DNA from: Branchiostoma floridae
Lineage: Eukaryota; Chordata; Leptocardii; Amphioxiformes; Branchiostomatidae
Reading direction: 5' to 3'
Length of the DNA stretch: 64,000 bases
NCBI RefSeq assembly: GCF_000003815.2
Contig: NC_049981.1
Location: 24,381,675-24,445,674 of the forward strand
Part shown: one piece after another, positions 38,788 to 49,387 of the stretch
How positions within the stretch are numbered: position 1 is the first letter of the stretch
Layout of the letters: each line of letters starts with the position of its first letter
Notes under the pieces: generated by a model
Seen by the model: the letters and a program-made list of their open reading frames with translations, nothing else
Database searches by the model: none
Told to the model about the DNA's origin: nothing
Program-made: the position numbers and the translations under genes

Positions 38788-39809
38788 TGTATGGCATATA
38801 GGGGTTATTCATGAGGAAATGAATTACATTAGTGAAATAGAATGTTGTAACATCTGTTCCATTATATAAGAGTCTGGGAACCTAAGGACTGAGAACATGT
38901 ACTGCGCCGAAACCCCAGCGCTTTAATGGCAGTCCATGTTAACTTTCTAAGTAGATTCGAATCGCTCTTTCTACGGTAAATAAGACAGAAGTAGACTAGG
39001 TTGACAGGCGTAGCATTTAGACATTCCAAGGAATTTATATGAAAGGAATAAAATGGTTATGGCAGCATTCTATTTTCGTCTTCACCCCAGCTCGTCGATC
39101 ACTCGATTTGAAGAACGTATGCGCCTTCTCTATGACAAATCTGGTTCTTGGAAGCCTTCATCGACATGTAACTTTATGGGCATACATGTACAAACAACGT
39201 TTTGGCCTTGGAAAATTACAGCCAATGCTCTGTTTTCAAATACTGATACAAAATACGGTCGATTTCTTTCTTTTTTTATATTTGTACCGAAGTGATCCAA
39301 CATAATGCGTAAAAAAACGTTAAAAAAGTAGATGCAACAGGGCAATGGTATTACACAAGTTGTAAATCACAAGATGTCGACATAAAGGGAACTTGGTTTT
39401 GTTTGTTATTGGACCATGGAACAGAAATAAGAAGAACACATGGAAAACGATTCTACAACTTTTTCTTTACTCAGATGTCATGTCAGAAATGTGTCCCCTA
39501 CCAGCGGTTAAACCCCAAAATGCTTTGGTTTGAGGGTTTCTCCTCAGGTCAGTTAGTTTTCTTTAATAGAGTAGAAAATATGTATTTAGAATTTATAGTT
39601 GTATCTAAATTATATGGCCAGTAGCACACCAGTTTTGCAGTCAGTGTCAATATATATTACTGTACACCGAAAGACCTATTACCCCCAATCTTTGCACAAC
39701 CTGCTCTGTTAATACAAAATCATACAAAATCTTACACAAAGTATTTAATATTTGCAAAATAAAACTCAGAAGATTCAAATAGTTATTGAAACAAAGTGTA
39801 TATTCTTAC

Positions 39810-39909
39810 CTTGAACAGCGTAACGAAGTGGGCTATATCCTTGGTGCTGAAAACTGATCGCCCGGGTCCTCTCACGACAGTCGCCTCCTTAGCTCTGCTC
39901 ACCGCTTGG
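39810..39909 (-). other. Possible exon upstream of the RFamide precursor
   Basis: On the minus strand, acceptor ttccccgtag precedes 100 bases that are open in one frame (QAVSRAKEATVVRGPG, then FSTKDIAHFVTLFK) and end at a strong donor AAG|gtaaga. Spliced to 37135 it would leave the precursor ATG in a different frame. It would then be a 5' UTR exon, or belong to another transcript, or be chance. Confidence 0.25.
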
Positions 39910-41734
39910 CTACGGGGAACAGTTAAATACGATCAGTATGGGGCAAATTCAGTTTATTTGTAACCCACAAATAAATGCCGGTTGCTACCCACATAATCCG
40001 TTCTCAACCGTTGAAAGGAAAAGATAACCCAGATCCCTTTGAACTTTTGATCGGAAATGGGTGTTCTAATCCGAGGGATGGGCGGGCAGGATTTGCTTCA
40101 AGAATGTCAGAAGTGGAATGGAGTTATTTGCAGAATTAAGGACACTCAGATAGACCCTTTACTTATAGGTACACGGCACATCATACCCTGTTTATCTTAA
40201 CAACGCGGATGAGGCAAAATAAAACATGAAGTAACTTAATATGTAACATAATGTTGATAGTAATGGTGTCAGAAAAAGAGTTTTAGAAGAAAACATGTTA
40301 GCGATCCCCGTACAGAAGGAAACAACATGGGTAACTGGTTGCGTCAAACGCACTAATCTTTGAGTGAGTCATGCTGATCTTTGGCTTTGTGATCAAAGAC
40401 GAGGTTCAAGGAAAAGGCTTTCCCTTAAACGGCCGCGTTACAATTTCTTACAAGTCATTTTCTTTCCAACTAAAGACCACACATGAATCATAAATGAAAC
40501 TGTTGTTTGCTTTCTTACTTCAATCACTTAGATAAGACATCTCTTCAGACCAGCAACAATATTGTCCTTAAGAACAACGCAGTCTTAAACAAAGACATTA
40601 TGGTTTTCAGCAATATTCTTCCTCTATGAATATATGGAGAATTAGTTTGTAATAACCTGCCTGGTCCTGCAGATTTGCCTGTTCAAACGTATAGAGATAT
40701 ACGGTAGAGTAAAATTCTAATACCTACTTTCCTGTCTTCAGTTGAAAGATGGGGCCTTCTAGATCTAGAGTACGCTTCCCGCAGAAGGTCTCTTCAGAGT
40801 AACCTTTCCAGAAGCTGCATTCAGAACTCGTCTAATGCCAACGTTTCCTCCTTCTTCTATATGGAGGCTGCTGTTAAATCAATTCCACCTACGACTTATG
40901 CCTACAGCCATAGCTGCCAATCTTCATTAGGATATCATCATTAAATTATAAGCTGTGTTACAAAGGAGAATATGATTAGCACATGGGTATCATTCACACG
41001 CATATCCACTCTGCGTCAGTCGTGGTAATTGACATCTCCAAGAAACTTCTCTTAGCCCGGACCATGCCTAAACGCTCATGACTAGTGAAAGTGAACTTTT
41101 CTAGTTATTAAAGGTGTTGCTGATATTCGGTGGAAAGATGTAAGCTGGAGTTTTCTTCCTTTAGCTGAAATAAACCCCTGTGGCGCCGGTGACTTTCCCG
41201 GCCCCGTTCTCTTTGTTGAAACCTATGTATCCGAACGACTGAGCACAGTATCGTATGCTTGCACAAATAGTGAACACGAGGACCTGCGTAAAGGTCTGTT
41301 GACAGCGGTGTTAGGTTGGTTAAAAGAAATATTTTAGCTTTTGCAATGAAAATCCATCCTCGGGTGTGCTCTGTGATGATTCCAGTTTGAGCTTAACTGT
41401 GTTGCTAATGGTAAATCAGTTTGCTAACAAAACTTATCACTGACAGCAAGCAGATGAATGGCTTAAGGGACATCTCACTTTTTTCAACGCCTCTTGCCCT
41501 CTTCCCATTACGTACATATTGATTGAATTATGCATATCGCTCAATTATTGTGAACCAACGTCAAGAAACTGCGTCATATCTATTCAACTCTTCGCAATCC
41601 ATCTTTTCTACACCTGTTGTTTTTACTTCTTTCGAGCAAGGTTAACTTTTCATGAGCAACACATGTATATACGTCTAGATCTTTTGATTAAGCTTGATAT
41701 ATACTAGATGATTGTCCAAAAGATATTTTTCATT

Positions 41735-42273
41735 AGGCCACAGCAAGTAAATTTTATGGATGACATCCGCGCGCTCATTAATTTTGGCCTGATTTCAGAA
41801 AAAATAACAAGAATTTATTTTCTTCTTCGGAGATGGTCAACATGACGAGAATGTACCAAAATGGGAAAGTATGTTGTGCTGTAGCCTAATTTTATTAATG
41901 ATCGTACCTGTAGAAGTGATATTAGCGAGGTAAACATGACTGTAGTTATAGAAGTGAAACCAGCTGGATAGTTGTACAAGTGGGACCACTATGGAAGTCA
42001 TGAGTGTAGTTGCCAACTTGGTAAGTAATACCAGTCTGCCACACCAGTGTCACTTTTACTGCACTAGTTCACTTCTTGAATACAGGAATGAATGATTTGT
42101 TGTCAGTACTACCATGTTTTGTCACTTCAACTCTTGTTCCAGCGTTTATGGTGTCTATTTTGAAAATTTAGCAATCTTGTTTTTTTTTTACCTATCTTGT
42201 TTTTTTTCGCCCTATCTCATTATTTTTGCAGTCCGCAGAGGATGTCATCCATAAAATTTACTTGCTGTGGCCT
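41735..42273. mobile_element. 539-bp MITE with perfect 34-bp terminal inverted repeats
   Basis: The left end at 41735-41768 begins aggccacagcaagtaaattt and ends ggatgacatcc. The right end at 42240-42273 is its exact reverse complement. There is no coding capacity inside. A diverged copy of one end starts at 52302. The perfect ends suggest recent mobility. Confidence 0.88.
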
Positions 42274-44529
42274 TACGACAAATCATAATTATCTGACCGT
42301 ACACCTGCACATATCGTTTATTTATATCTCACAAGGTCTAATAATCCAGATCCTACATATCTAGTGTTAAAAAGTTTGTTTATTTTCATATATTTAATTG
42401 TGATGGAAAACCACTCATAGTCGAGTATGGCATGTCTACTGCGATTTTAATACGTGTGGAACCATACGATTTTTAGTCTATTTCATAATGTGTCTGTCTT
42501 TCAAGTACGGTGTAGATGGATCTATACACGTTTTGAAATGAGGAAATAGACTCTGTAGATATAGATGGAATAGAGCATAATTACTACTCTGCCATTTACT
42601 CTTTTCCTTCAGTTTCTAACTCAATATGTGTAGGCTATGCTTAGCATGAATATACAATAAATTCAATCATTCTTACGTGTAATGTACGTTTATTGTCATC
42701 CTTTACATCTACTACTCAATCAAACAAAGTTTAGCACACCTCTGATACGACTTTAATGGGGCGTCTAAAGATACAACGTGTCAAAGATCCATCATTTTAA
42801 ATTGCCACCTTGCATCCGTTTTTATAATCCGATTTACACTTTACCTTTAAAGTTGGGCAGAATGTGGATCGAGATTTCAAATCCACATCACACCCACTTT
42901 GCCTTTTAGAACTCTAATCTCGTTAGTCCTGTCTTACACGAAGATGTGCTGATGAGACCTACCTAGTGCATCAATCGAAACACTGATCACAGTCAGAGCT
43001 AGAGGAGAAGATGTGCAAGTTTTGGAAACTACTTTGAGGTGCTGAATATTTCTTAAGAACTATGCAATATGCCATCAACTACGTGAAAAAAAAGCCTTTA
43101 AAGCTGACGAAAATTCTAGCGGAAAATTCTAAAAGGGCCAATAACAAGATTTAAAAAAGACAAATCTACCAACGCAAGGATCGGTAATATTGTATCTGAT
43201 GTTGACACCTGAGGGTGGATTGCTAAACATTGCATTAGACCAGAAAAAGACATCTAAATGACATTTCCTGTAGAACCAAAACCTAATTTTTAGATGTTGT
43301 AACAAGGATTACAGGGCAAAATATGGCATCACAGGTACGTATTCAAGAGCAGAAAGTGACAAGAATAACGTGATAGACTAGTGTAACGTGTATAACTACA
43401 ACAACACTCAAGGCAAACGCACTTATGTCACTTCCACAACCCTTGGACCAGTTTCCCTTCTGAAGCTACACTCATGGAAATCTCTCTAGTACTAGTGCCA
43501 CTTTACACCCAAGGTTATTACACGATATATTCAATCATTATAGGTATTTTTGTCATGTTTATCATGCGTCTTTTTTTTGTAAAAAAAAAAGTAATGTACT
43601 TTCACTCACCTGACGCAAATCGAAGATGTCTACTTCTCAAGGATAGGGCCGTCTTTACTATGTCCTTCTCTGGTAACTTATACTCCCGTCATTTTTATGC
43701 ATTCGTATCCCTCAAACATGCTTTTGATCAAATCACATCTGCCCAGCCCACGTTATGATCCCACTTTGAAAAGAATAAAGATTTTATGTGATATCTAAGG
43801 AATAATCATATTCAATCCTGCGAGACGTAATTATCTGCGGAAAATAAAAAGCAACTCTTCTTCAATAACAAAAAAGCTTGAGCAACAGAAGCTAACTGAC
43901 AAAGGGTCATGGCTTTCATATGTCGTCAGTGACATATCAAACGTTTCTGTCCTTTTGAAAACGACTTGTGTGCTCTCAAGCTAATTTTAATGGGTTTGTA
44001 GACGCTTGAAACACATCGCTACTCTTTGAAAGTGCATCTTGTCCTTGTTTTATTAAGCACCGGTGCTAAATAGAATCGACATATTTTCAGTTCACGAAAA
44101 CCGCAATACGTTAGTTAGGCGTTTTCTTCTTTTTGAGTTTTGAAAATTGACTGGCGTCGCCTAAGTCTTCCCAACATAAGTCATTAATTCTGGTACACGA
44201 CGCATAAAAATAACTTATATCCCCTATCCACTTAGGCGGTGACCATTGAGCCGTCAATGGTAGCTAGCATACACGAATTTCAATGATAAAAAAAGTGTGA
44301 CCTTATATATGTCAAATATGTTTTTGTTGCCTTTATACGAATCATACTTTTGCATCATGGATATTCCAATTTCTAAATCATGGGTCATGCAAATCCAACT
44401 TCCAATGAAAAGCCGGCCTGATAATCAAGGATGGAAGTATTGAATAACCACAGGTGTATGGCCATGCAGCAAACTGCACACTCTGCTTACTCTGTCTGAC
44501 TCGCCTCCGACGACTCTTCCCTCTGTCGT
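42274..44529. other. Intergenic, no gene recognised
   Basis: AT-rich DNA. A foldback-family fragment (ttccaatttctaaatcatgg, then gcaaatccaact) lies near 44365-44410. Nothing else is recognised. Confidence 0.4.
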
Positions 44530-44699
44530 CATCGGCGTGGGAAGCGGAAGCCGGTCGTAGGATGTGAGTGGGTGTATGGTACCTGGTTCTGCGTCAACAC
44601 TACTTGGTTGAAGTCAGTCATTTTTTTTATTTGTATTGCAATCACATACCCATTAAACTGGCTCATGGCGTAACATATACCAGATTCGTACCGGGCACG

Positions 44700-44890
44700 T
44701 GCAAGCTGCAAACCCCAACAGACTTATTAATTTTTTTTAGATTCACACGCAACGGGATGGACCCTATCCTCATCAGTAATTGTGGTGGATTCTTTTCCGT
44801 GCTCGTGGTCTGGCATTCTTCAAACAATGGCGCTATACCTCCGTGTAACGTCCATCCAAGGAGTGTCCATAGCCAGAAGCTCCTTTGTGT
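44700..44890 (+). mobile_element. SINE-like repeat copy
   Basis: Shares with 46480-46745 an ordered pattern: gattcacacgcaacgggatg, a gtggattcttttccgtgctc block, then a ggtctggcattcttcaaac block and tccgtgtaacgtccatcc. The block types and order are those of a dispersed SINE of lancelets and other marine invertebrates. Confidence 0.5.
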
Positions 44891-45514
44891 CTAAGTGTAG
44901 CATTGCAAGAAATTTAAAGTCCGCGTAAAGTTCCTTTCCCAATGGCACAACATCAGGAACTGTCAGGAATTTCAACTCAGTACCCCCGTGTCACTATAGT
45001 AGTAGTACGTAGTACCTTAAGCTAAGGGCACAACCCGCAGTACGTGCAATTTGTCCGTACGTTTTTTGGGGGGGGAGACCACGTCCGCCACGTATTTTCG
45101 AAAACGTTCAGGCTGTACGTGGCAGGCGAGTCGCCCGTACTGGGGGTGGGCGATTCTGCAGCCCGATGGCACACAAAGTTTCGCCTGCACATAAAGTTCT
45201 ACGGCGTGTCTGTGTGCTCAAAAATCCGTCGGATTCCCTACGAGTTCGTACGGAGGCGGTACTTACAACTTACGGATCCCTAAAGATGCCCACGTTTTGG
45301 CACGTAGACAGCTTAACCGTGCACCCCTAATAAAATCAACATAATATGTAAGCTTGTCCCATAAAAGCAAGCCATATACGTTTGTGGCGTCGAATGCCTG
45401 AGTAGTGCTAGCAGAAGAAACGATATGGTCGATTTCTGGCATTCTTGACATGATGTTTTGTCTTTAGAGAAAATACGCTTTACACGTCTCACTCCACCAA
45501 GCTTTAATTCAGGT

Positions 45515-45794
45515 ACCTGGATAGCTTCGGTTCGGGAGGTAATATATGCGGAAGAAGCGCCGACCTCACGGTCAGGCGTGCATTTATCAGACCAAGACCA
45601 ACCCGGGGTTCGCCCCGGTCCCTTTGGTGACTCAGCCGATCTTACGGTCTTCGTAACGGCAAAAGATCATTCTAATGTCTGCCAACTGATGGTAGGTTCT
45701 GTGCCTACCATGGTGGCAACGGGTGACGGCCCGGGAATCAGGGTTCGGTTCCGGAGAGGAGCCTGAGAAACGGCTACCACATCCAAGGAAGGCA
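45515..45794 (+). pseudogene. Truncated, diverged nuclear 18S rRNA fragment
   Basis: Sense-strand match to the 5' third of eukaryotic 18S rRNA, recognised from memory. In order it contains cgtgcatttatcagaccaag, aatgtctgcc, ttctgtgcctaccatggtgg, gggaatcagggttcggttcc, then gcctgagaaacggctaccac and atccaaggaaggc. There are several indels relative to the gene (for example a deletion before tgatggtaggttctg, and gagaggag for gagagggag), and it stops abruptly after ggaaggc. The left boundary is uncertain. It is too short and damaged to be functional. Confidence 0.85.
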
Positions 45795-47322
45795 AATGCA
45801 GCTAACAACGTTAAACAATATTGCAAACAATATTTGAAACTTAATCATCTTTAGAATTATTTTGACGCGCATAGGGACTTAATGTAATTATATTAAATGT
45901 ACTTTCTATTCCACAATCACGGCAGATGTGTTTGCTTTCCAATAGATTATAATGGACGCTGATTACTAGTAGTTAGTGCTAACGTGCCATTTTCTAGAAA
46001 GGACTGTTTGCAAGCAATCATTCTCCAACAGTTGCTGTGACTTGACCTTTTTCTTTTGCATGTGCACGTGTTACTGTCTATCTTTTTACTGAGGTGATGA
46101 CTATTGAGCAACCATTGATCATGTGCGACCAAAACGAGCATAATATGAATAAATGAAGGGTTTGTGCAGGTACGTAGCAGCTGTATGGCTGACATATTTT
46201 TACTTACAACAAGTTTTGAAATACACACTAATAAAGTACATGTAGTTGAAGTTTATATGAAACATAATATTCCGTTATTGTGTATATGTAACGCTGGCAT
46301 CAGAATATGCACTTAATATGAGTAGTCAATCATGTTACAGTCGACATATCTTATTTTTCGCTGTTCATAATCTAGTGATTGTATTTATTATAATGTTCTA
46401 TTTTTTGTCTGTTTGTGTGCATGGCATATTCGAAGATTCACAGACCAAAGTAGTAATGAATGATACAGGCTGCAGTCGTCTTATTTGATCCACACACACC
46501 GGGAAGGACCCCTAGTTTTTGATAAATGTGATGGGTTCTTTTACGTCCTCGAGGCGTGGCTATACTCAAATACGATATTTATAGTCCTATCCGATGGACG
46601 TCCGAAACCAAAGATCGGTACCCATTTCCGCGTGAGTGAAGTGAGGAATTTTGTATCGTGCGCTATTCCAAGGGCAAACCATCGATAGCATCGGTCAGAG
46701 GAGTCGAACATCGGAGTCAGAGGAGTCGAACCAAGACTTGTTGGTTCTGCGCCAAACACCTTTGCCGTAACTCCAACACCAAGCCAGGACGGCACTCGCA
46801 TTTGGACACGAGTGATGCGTCCGGCAGCTAGAGTCATTTTGTCAGAGGTTCATAGGTTCCGTTTCCGTCGCCGTGTAGGAGATCTGCTGTGCAGTCTGAG
46901 GTGGTCATCTTTTGGACAGACTTTGTGCAGAGGGTCGCTCGTCTCTCCTCGAGTATTGCGAGTTTGCACAGCCCTAAACCCTTATGTAAATACGCCTCTT
47001 TAGTTTGATGGAGGATATGTTGTTGAAGAGTAATGCAGTTTTTAAATGACAGATTAGAAATGACAACCCTTAGTCAATAGATACGAGTAAAATGACCGAA
47101 TAGTTGGTACACTTTATTATATTGTTGAACAAACGAACGTTAACTGTGACATAACCCTTCACAGGTGTAGCAGAGAGGCACTGTTGGACATGACAATTGA
47201 TTTTGTTCTTGATAAAGGATGCATTCACTTGGCATGCATCATACAATAGACAACAAATTCTATGAAAAAAATGCATACCATACACGTGGACCTTATCTAC
47301 ATATTGTTCAATGTTTCAAGAT
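45795..47322. other. Intergenic, SINE and unique sequence
   Basis: Holds the SINE copy at 46480-46745. The remainder up to the hairpin beside the second gap shows no gene. Confidence 0.4.
46480..46745 (+). mobile_element. SINE-like repeat copy
   Basis: Contains cacacaccgggaaggacccc, gatgggttcttttacgtcct, cgaggcgtggctatactcaa, tatccgatggacgtccgaaa, and later the block ggtacccatttccgcgtgag. The end carries a short direct repeat of cggagtcagaggagtcgaac type. Same family as 44700-44890. Confidence 0.6.
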
Positions 47323-47728
47323 GTTAGGCTCCCCATGGTTCAGAGTACACGCTTAATTTATTCACATATTTTCCTCTGTGTTAGACATGGGGAGCCTAAC
47401 NNNNNNNNNNNNNNNNNNNNNNNNNNNNNNNNNNNNNNNNNNNNNNNNNNNNNNNNNNNNNNNNNNNNNNNNNNNNNNNNNNNNNNNNNNNNNNNNNNNN
47501 NNNNNNNNNNNNNNNNNNNNNNNNNNNNNNNNNNNNNNNNNNNNNNNNNNNNNNNNNNNNNNNNNNNNNNNNNNNNNNNNNNNNNNNNNNNNNNNNNNNN
47601 NNNNNNNNNNNNNNNNNNNNNNNNNNNNNNNNNNNNNNNNNNNNNNNNNNNNNNNNNNNNNNNNNNNNNNNNNNNNNNNNNNNNNNNNNNNNNNNNNNNN
47701 NNNNNNNNNNNNNNNNNNNNNNNNNNNN
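47323..47728. other. Perfect 15-bp inverted repeat and assembly gap of 328 N
   Basis: gttaggctccccatg at 47323-47337 is repeated inverted (catggggagcctaac) at 47386-47400, directly abutting the N run at 47401-47728. It may be the terminal repeat of an unassembled element or a hairpin that blocked assembly. Confidence 0.7.
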
Positions 47729-47941
47729 TATGCGGTATCTATTATATATATTATTTCACTAGTATGTCTGTTTACCATATTCATATACACATATCTTGTT
47801 GCTTTTCCAACAATACATGAATTTCAAATTTACAATTATCACGAATTGCCATTTCTGTGTCAGATCTATATTCTTTTGTTGCTTTTGTGCATACTTTTTC
47901 TTCAATTAAAGCTAAGCATCTCCTATTTGCTACCAAGGAAA

Positions 47942-49387
47942 CTACGTTTTAAATTTCAACAACTTTTTGCAGGCAATCTTTAAATCCCTCCCAACAAACG
48001 CATAGATGAACGGGTTGAGAACGTTGTTCAAATAAACCACATTGTACAGGTTGATTAAAGTTTTAAACAAGGTTCTAGGCTGTTCATTGTACGGCACAAA
48101 ATAGACAAATAAAGTGATTATCCCATGTGGTAACCAGGTGAGGAAGAATATGAGAGTTACCAACATGAATATCTTAGCCATACGGTTCCCTTGTCGCTTC
48201 CATTTCTTCTGTATCCTGTTCTCAGCAGTACCCCTTGCTCTTCCGCTATTTGTCTCTAGGTCTCCGTTTAAAGTACTACTTTCCCTAGACGCTAGTTCAG
48301 TTTTACTAGCGGTATGGAGCGTTTTCTGATGTTGGCCTCTGGACGTACCTTTGCTCTTGGTGTCTGGTGATTTCGTTGTTGGCTCTGGTGGTGCTAACGC
48401 TCGTATTGGTCGATTCCCAGAATAAGTGCTGGCCAATCCGCAATCATCTTGATTTGAATTTTCAACGGTCGAAGTTTCGTAGCCAGACGTTGACTGGTTC
48501 TCTGATTTGAATCTGTAGTGTCCTACCTCTGGTACGGCGAGCTCTGACATTGAAATGGCTGCAATGGATTTGGCTTTGTCGCAACGTTTGTCACCTTCTC
48601 TTCTTCGTCTAGATATTCGGAGAATGTCGCCCAGCCGACTTTTGTCCCACATAGTTTGTGAGGAAGAAGATGTGGTGATCTTTATGACAGGTCTTTTGTC
48701 ACCTCTGCCGACTACGCTACGAAAGGTCCTTATGTACAAAGCAGTAATCACCAAAGAGGCCGCTAAAGTAACGCCCATCAACATGTAGGAGTATGCAGAT
48801 ACTACCTCAGCATACCCATTCTTCATGGTACATACATACACATTCCAGCCAACAGTTGCTTTGTGTACTAGCTTATAAATTGCCAAAAGAGGACAGCAAA
48901 TCGCAGCAGAGGCTACAGCACCTACAGACACAACTACTTTAGATCTAGGTATGGTAGTGGCAAAAGCGATAGGCCTGTGCACGGCTAAGTAGCGCTCAAC
49001 GGCAATGCTTAGCAGCAACACAACGGAATACATGGAGAGGCTGTGCGTTAGGAAGGGAGTCAAGCGACAGAGAAAGTCGCTGGGGTACGAGTATTGCAGT
49101 ACGGAAGCCGTGATGTCCAGGGGAATGAGTAGAGCACATGTCACCAGATCCACGGCAGCCAGGGCCAAAATGTAACAACTTGCCGAGGTCTTCTTTTTCT
49201 GAATGTAGACTACAGCCACGGCGACGTTTCCGAGAGTTCCCATGCACGCAAAGACTGGGAGAACGATGACAGAAGGCAGGAAGATCTGCGTTTGTTGTTG
49301 GTTGAACCACGATGCTGGGTCATGGCAGACGGCACAGTCTGCTGTACTGTTGGATTGCTGGTCTGCTGTAGTATTTGTGGATGCCAT
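47942..49387 (-). CDS. Orphan class A (rhodopsin-like) GPCR, intronless
   Basis: Seven-transmembrane receptor of 481 residues in one exon. The N-terminus has two N-glycosylation sites (NTT, NST). Class A landmarks are GTLGNVAV in TM1, LALAAVDL (D2.50) in TM2, Cys at the top of TM3 (FLCRLTP) paired with Cys in loop 2 (YVCTMKNG), ERYLAVHRP after TM3, FFLTWLPHG in TM6 (Thr for the usual Cys of CWxP) and NPFIYAF in TM7. Intracellular loop 3 is very long (about 180 residues) and rich in Ser, Thr and basic residues, with likely kinase sites. The C-terminal tail is short (KKLLKFKT). The overall look is of a peptide- or amine-type receptor. I cannot assign the ligand. ATG at 49385-49387 is the first Met in frame and precedes the extracellular N-terminus. 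Confidence 0.93.
   Translation of the reverse strand: MASTNTTADQQSNSTADCAVCHDPASWFNQQQTQIFLPSVIVLPVFACMGTLGNVAVAVVYIQKKKTSASCYILALAAVDLVTCALLIPLDITASVLQYSYPSDFLCRLTPFLTHSLSMYSVVLLLSIAVERYLAVHRPIAFATTIPRSKVVVSVGAVASAAICCPLLAIYKLVHKATVGWNVYVCTMKNGYAEVVSAYSYMLMGVTLAASLVITALYIRTFRSVVGRGDKRPVIKITTSSSSQTMWDKSRLGDILRISRRRREGDKRCDKAKSIAAISMSELAVPEVGHYRFKSENQSTSGYETSTVENSNQDDCGLASTYSGNRPIRALAPPEPTTKSPDTKSKGTSRGQHQKTLHTASKTELASRESSTLNGDLETNSGRARGTAENRIQKKWKRQGNRMAKIFMLVTLIFFLTWLPHGIITLFVYFVPYNEQPRTLFKTLINLYNVVYLNNVLNPFIYAFVGRDLKIACKKLLKFKT

Larger units (their letters stand above)
38286..41734. other. Intergenic, no gene recognised
   Basis: AT-rich sequence upstream of the RFamide gene, with the weak exon candidate at 39810-39909 and the GA microsatellite. 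Other open frames (39039-39624) lack splice sites or family resemblance. Confidence 0.4.

Noticed and set aside
40738-40795. Short frame starting MGPSRSRVRFPQK after an acceptor-like site
   Set aside because: Only 17 codons, with no donor or family support.
47311-47983. Long frames across the second gap
   Set aside because: Made almost entirely of N. The right part is antisense to the GPCR 3' end.
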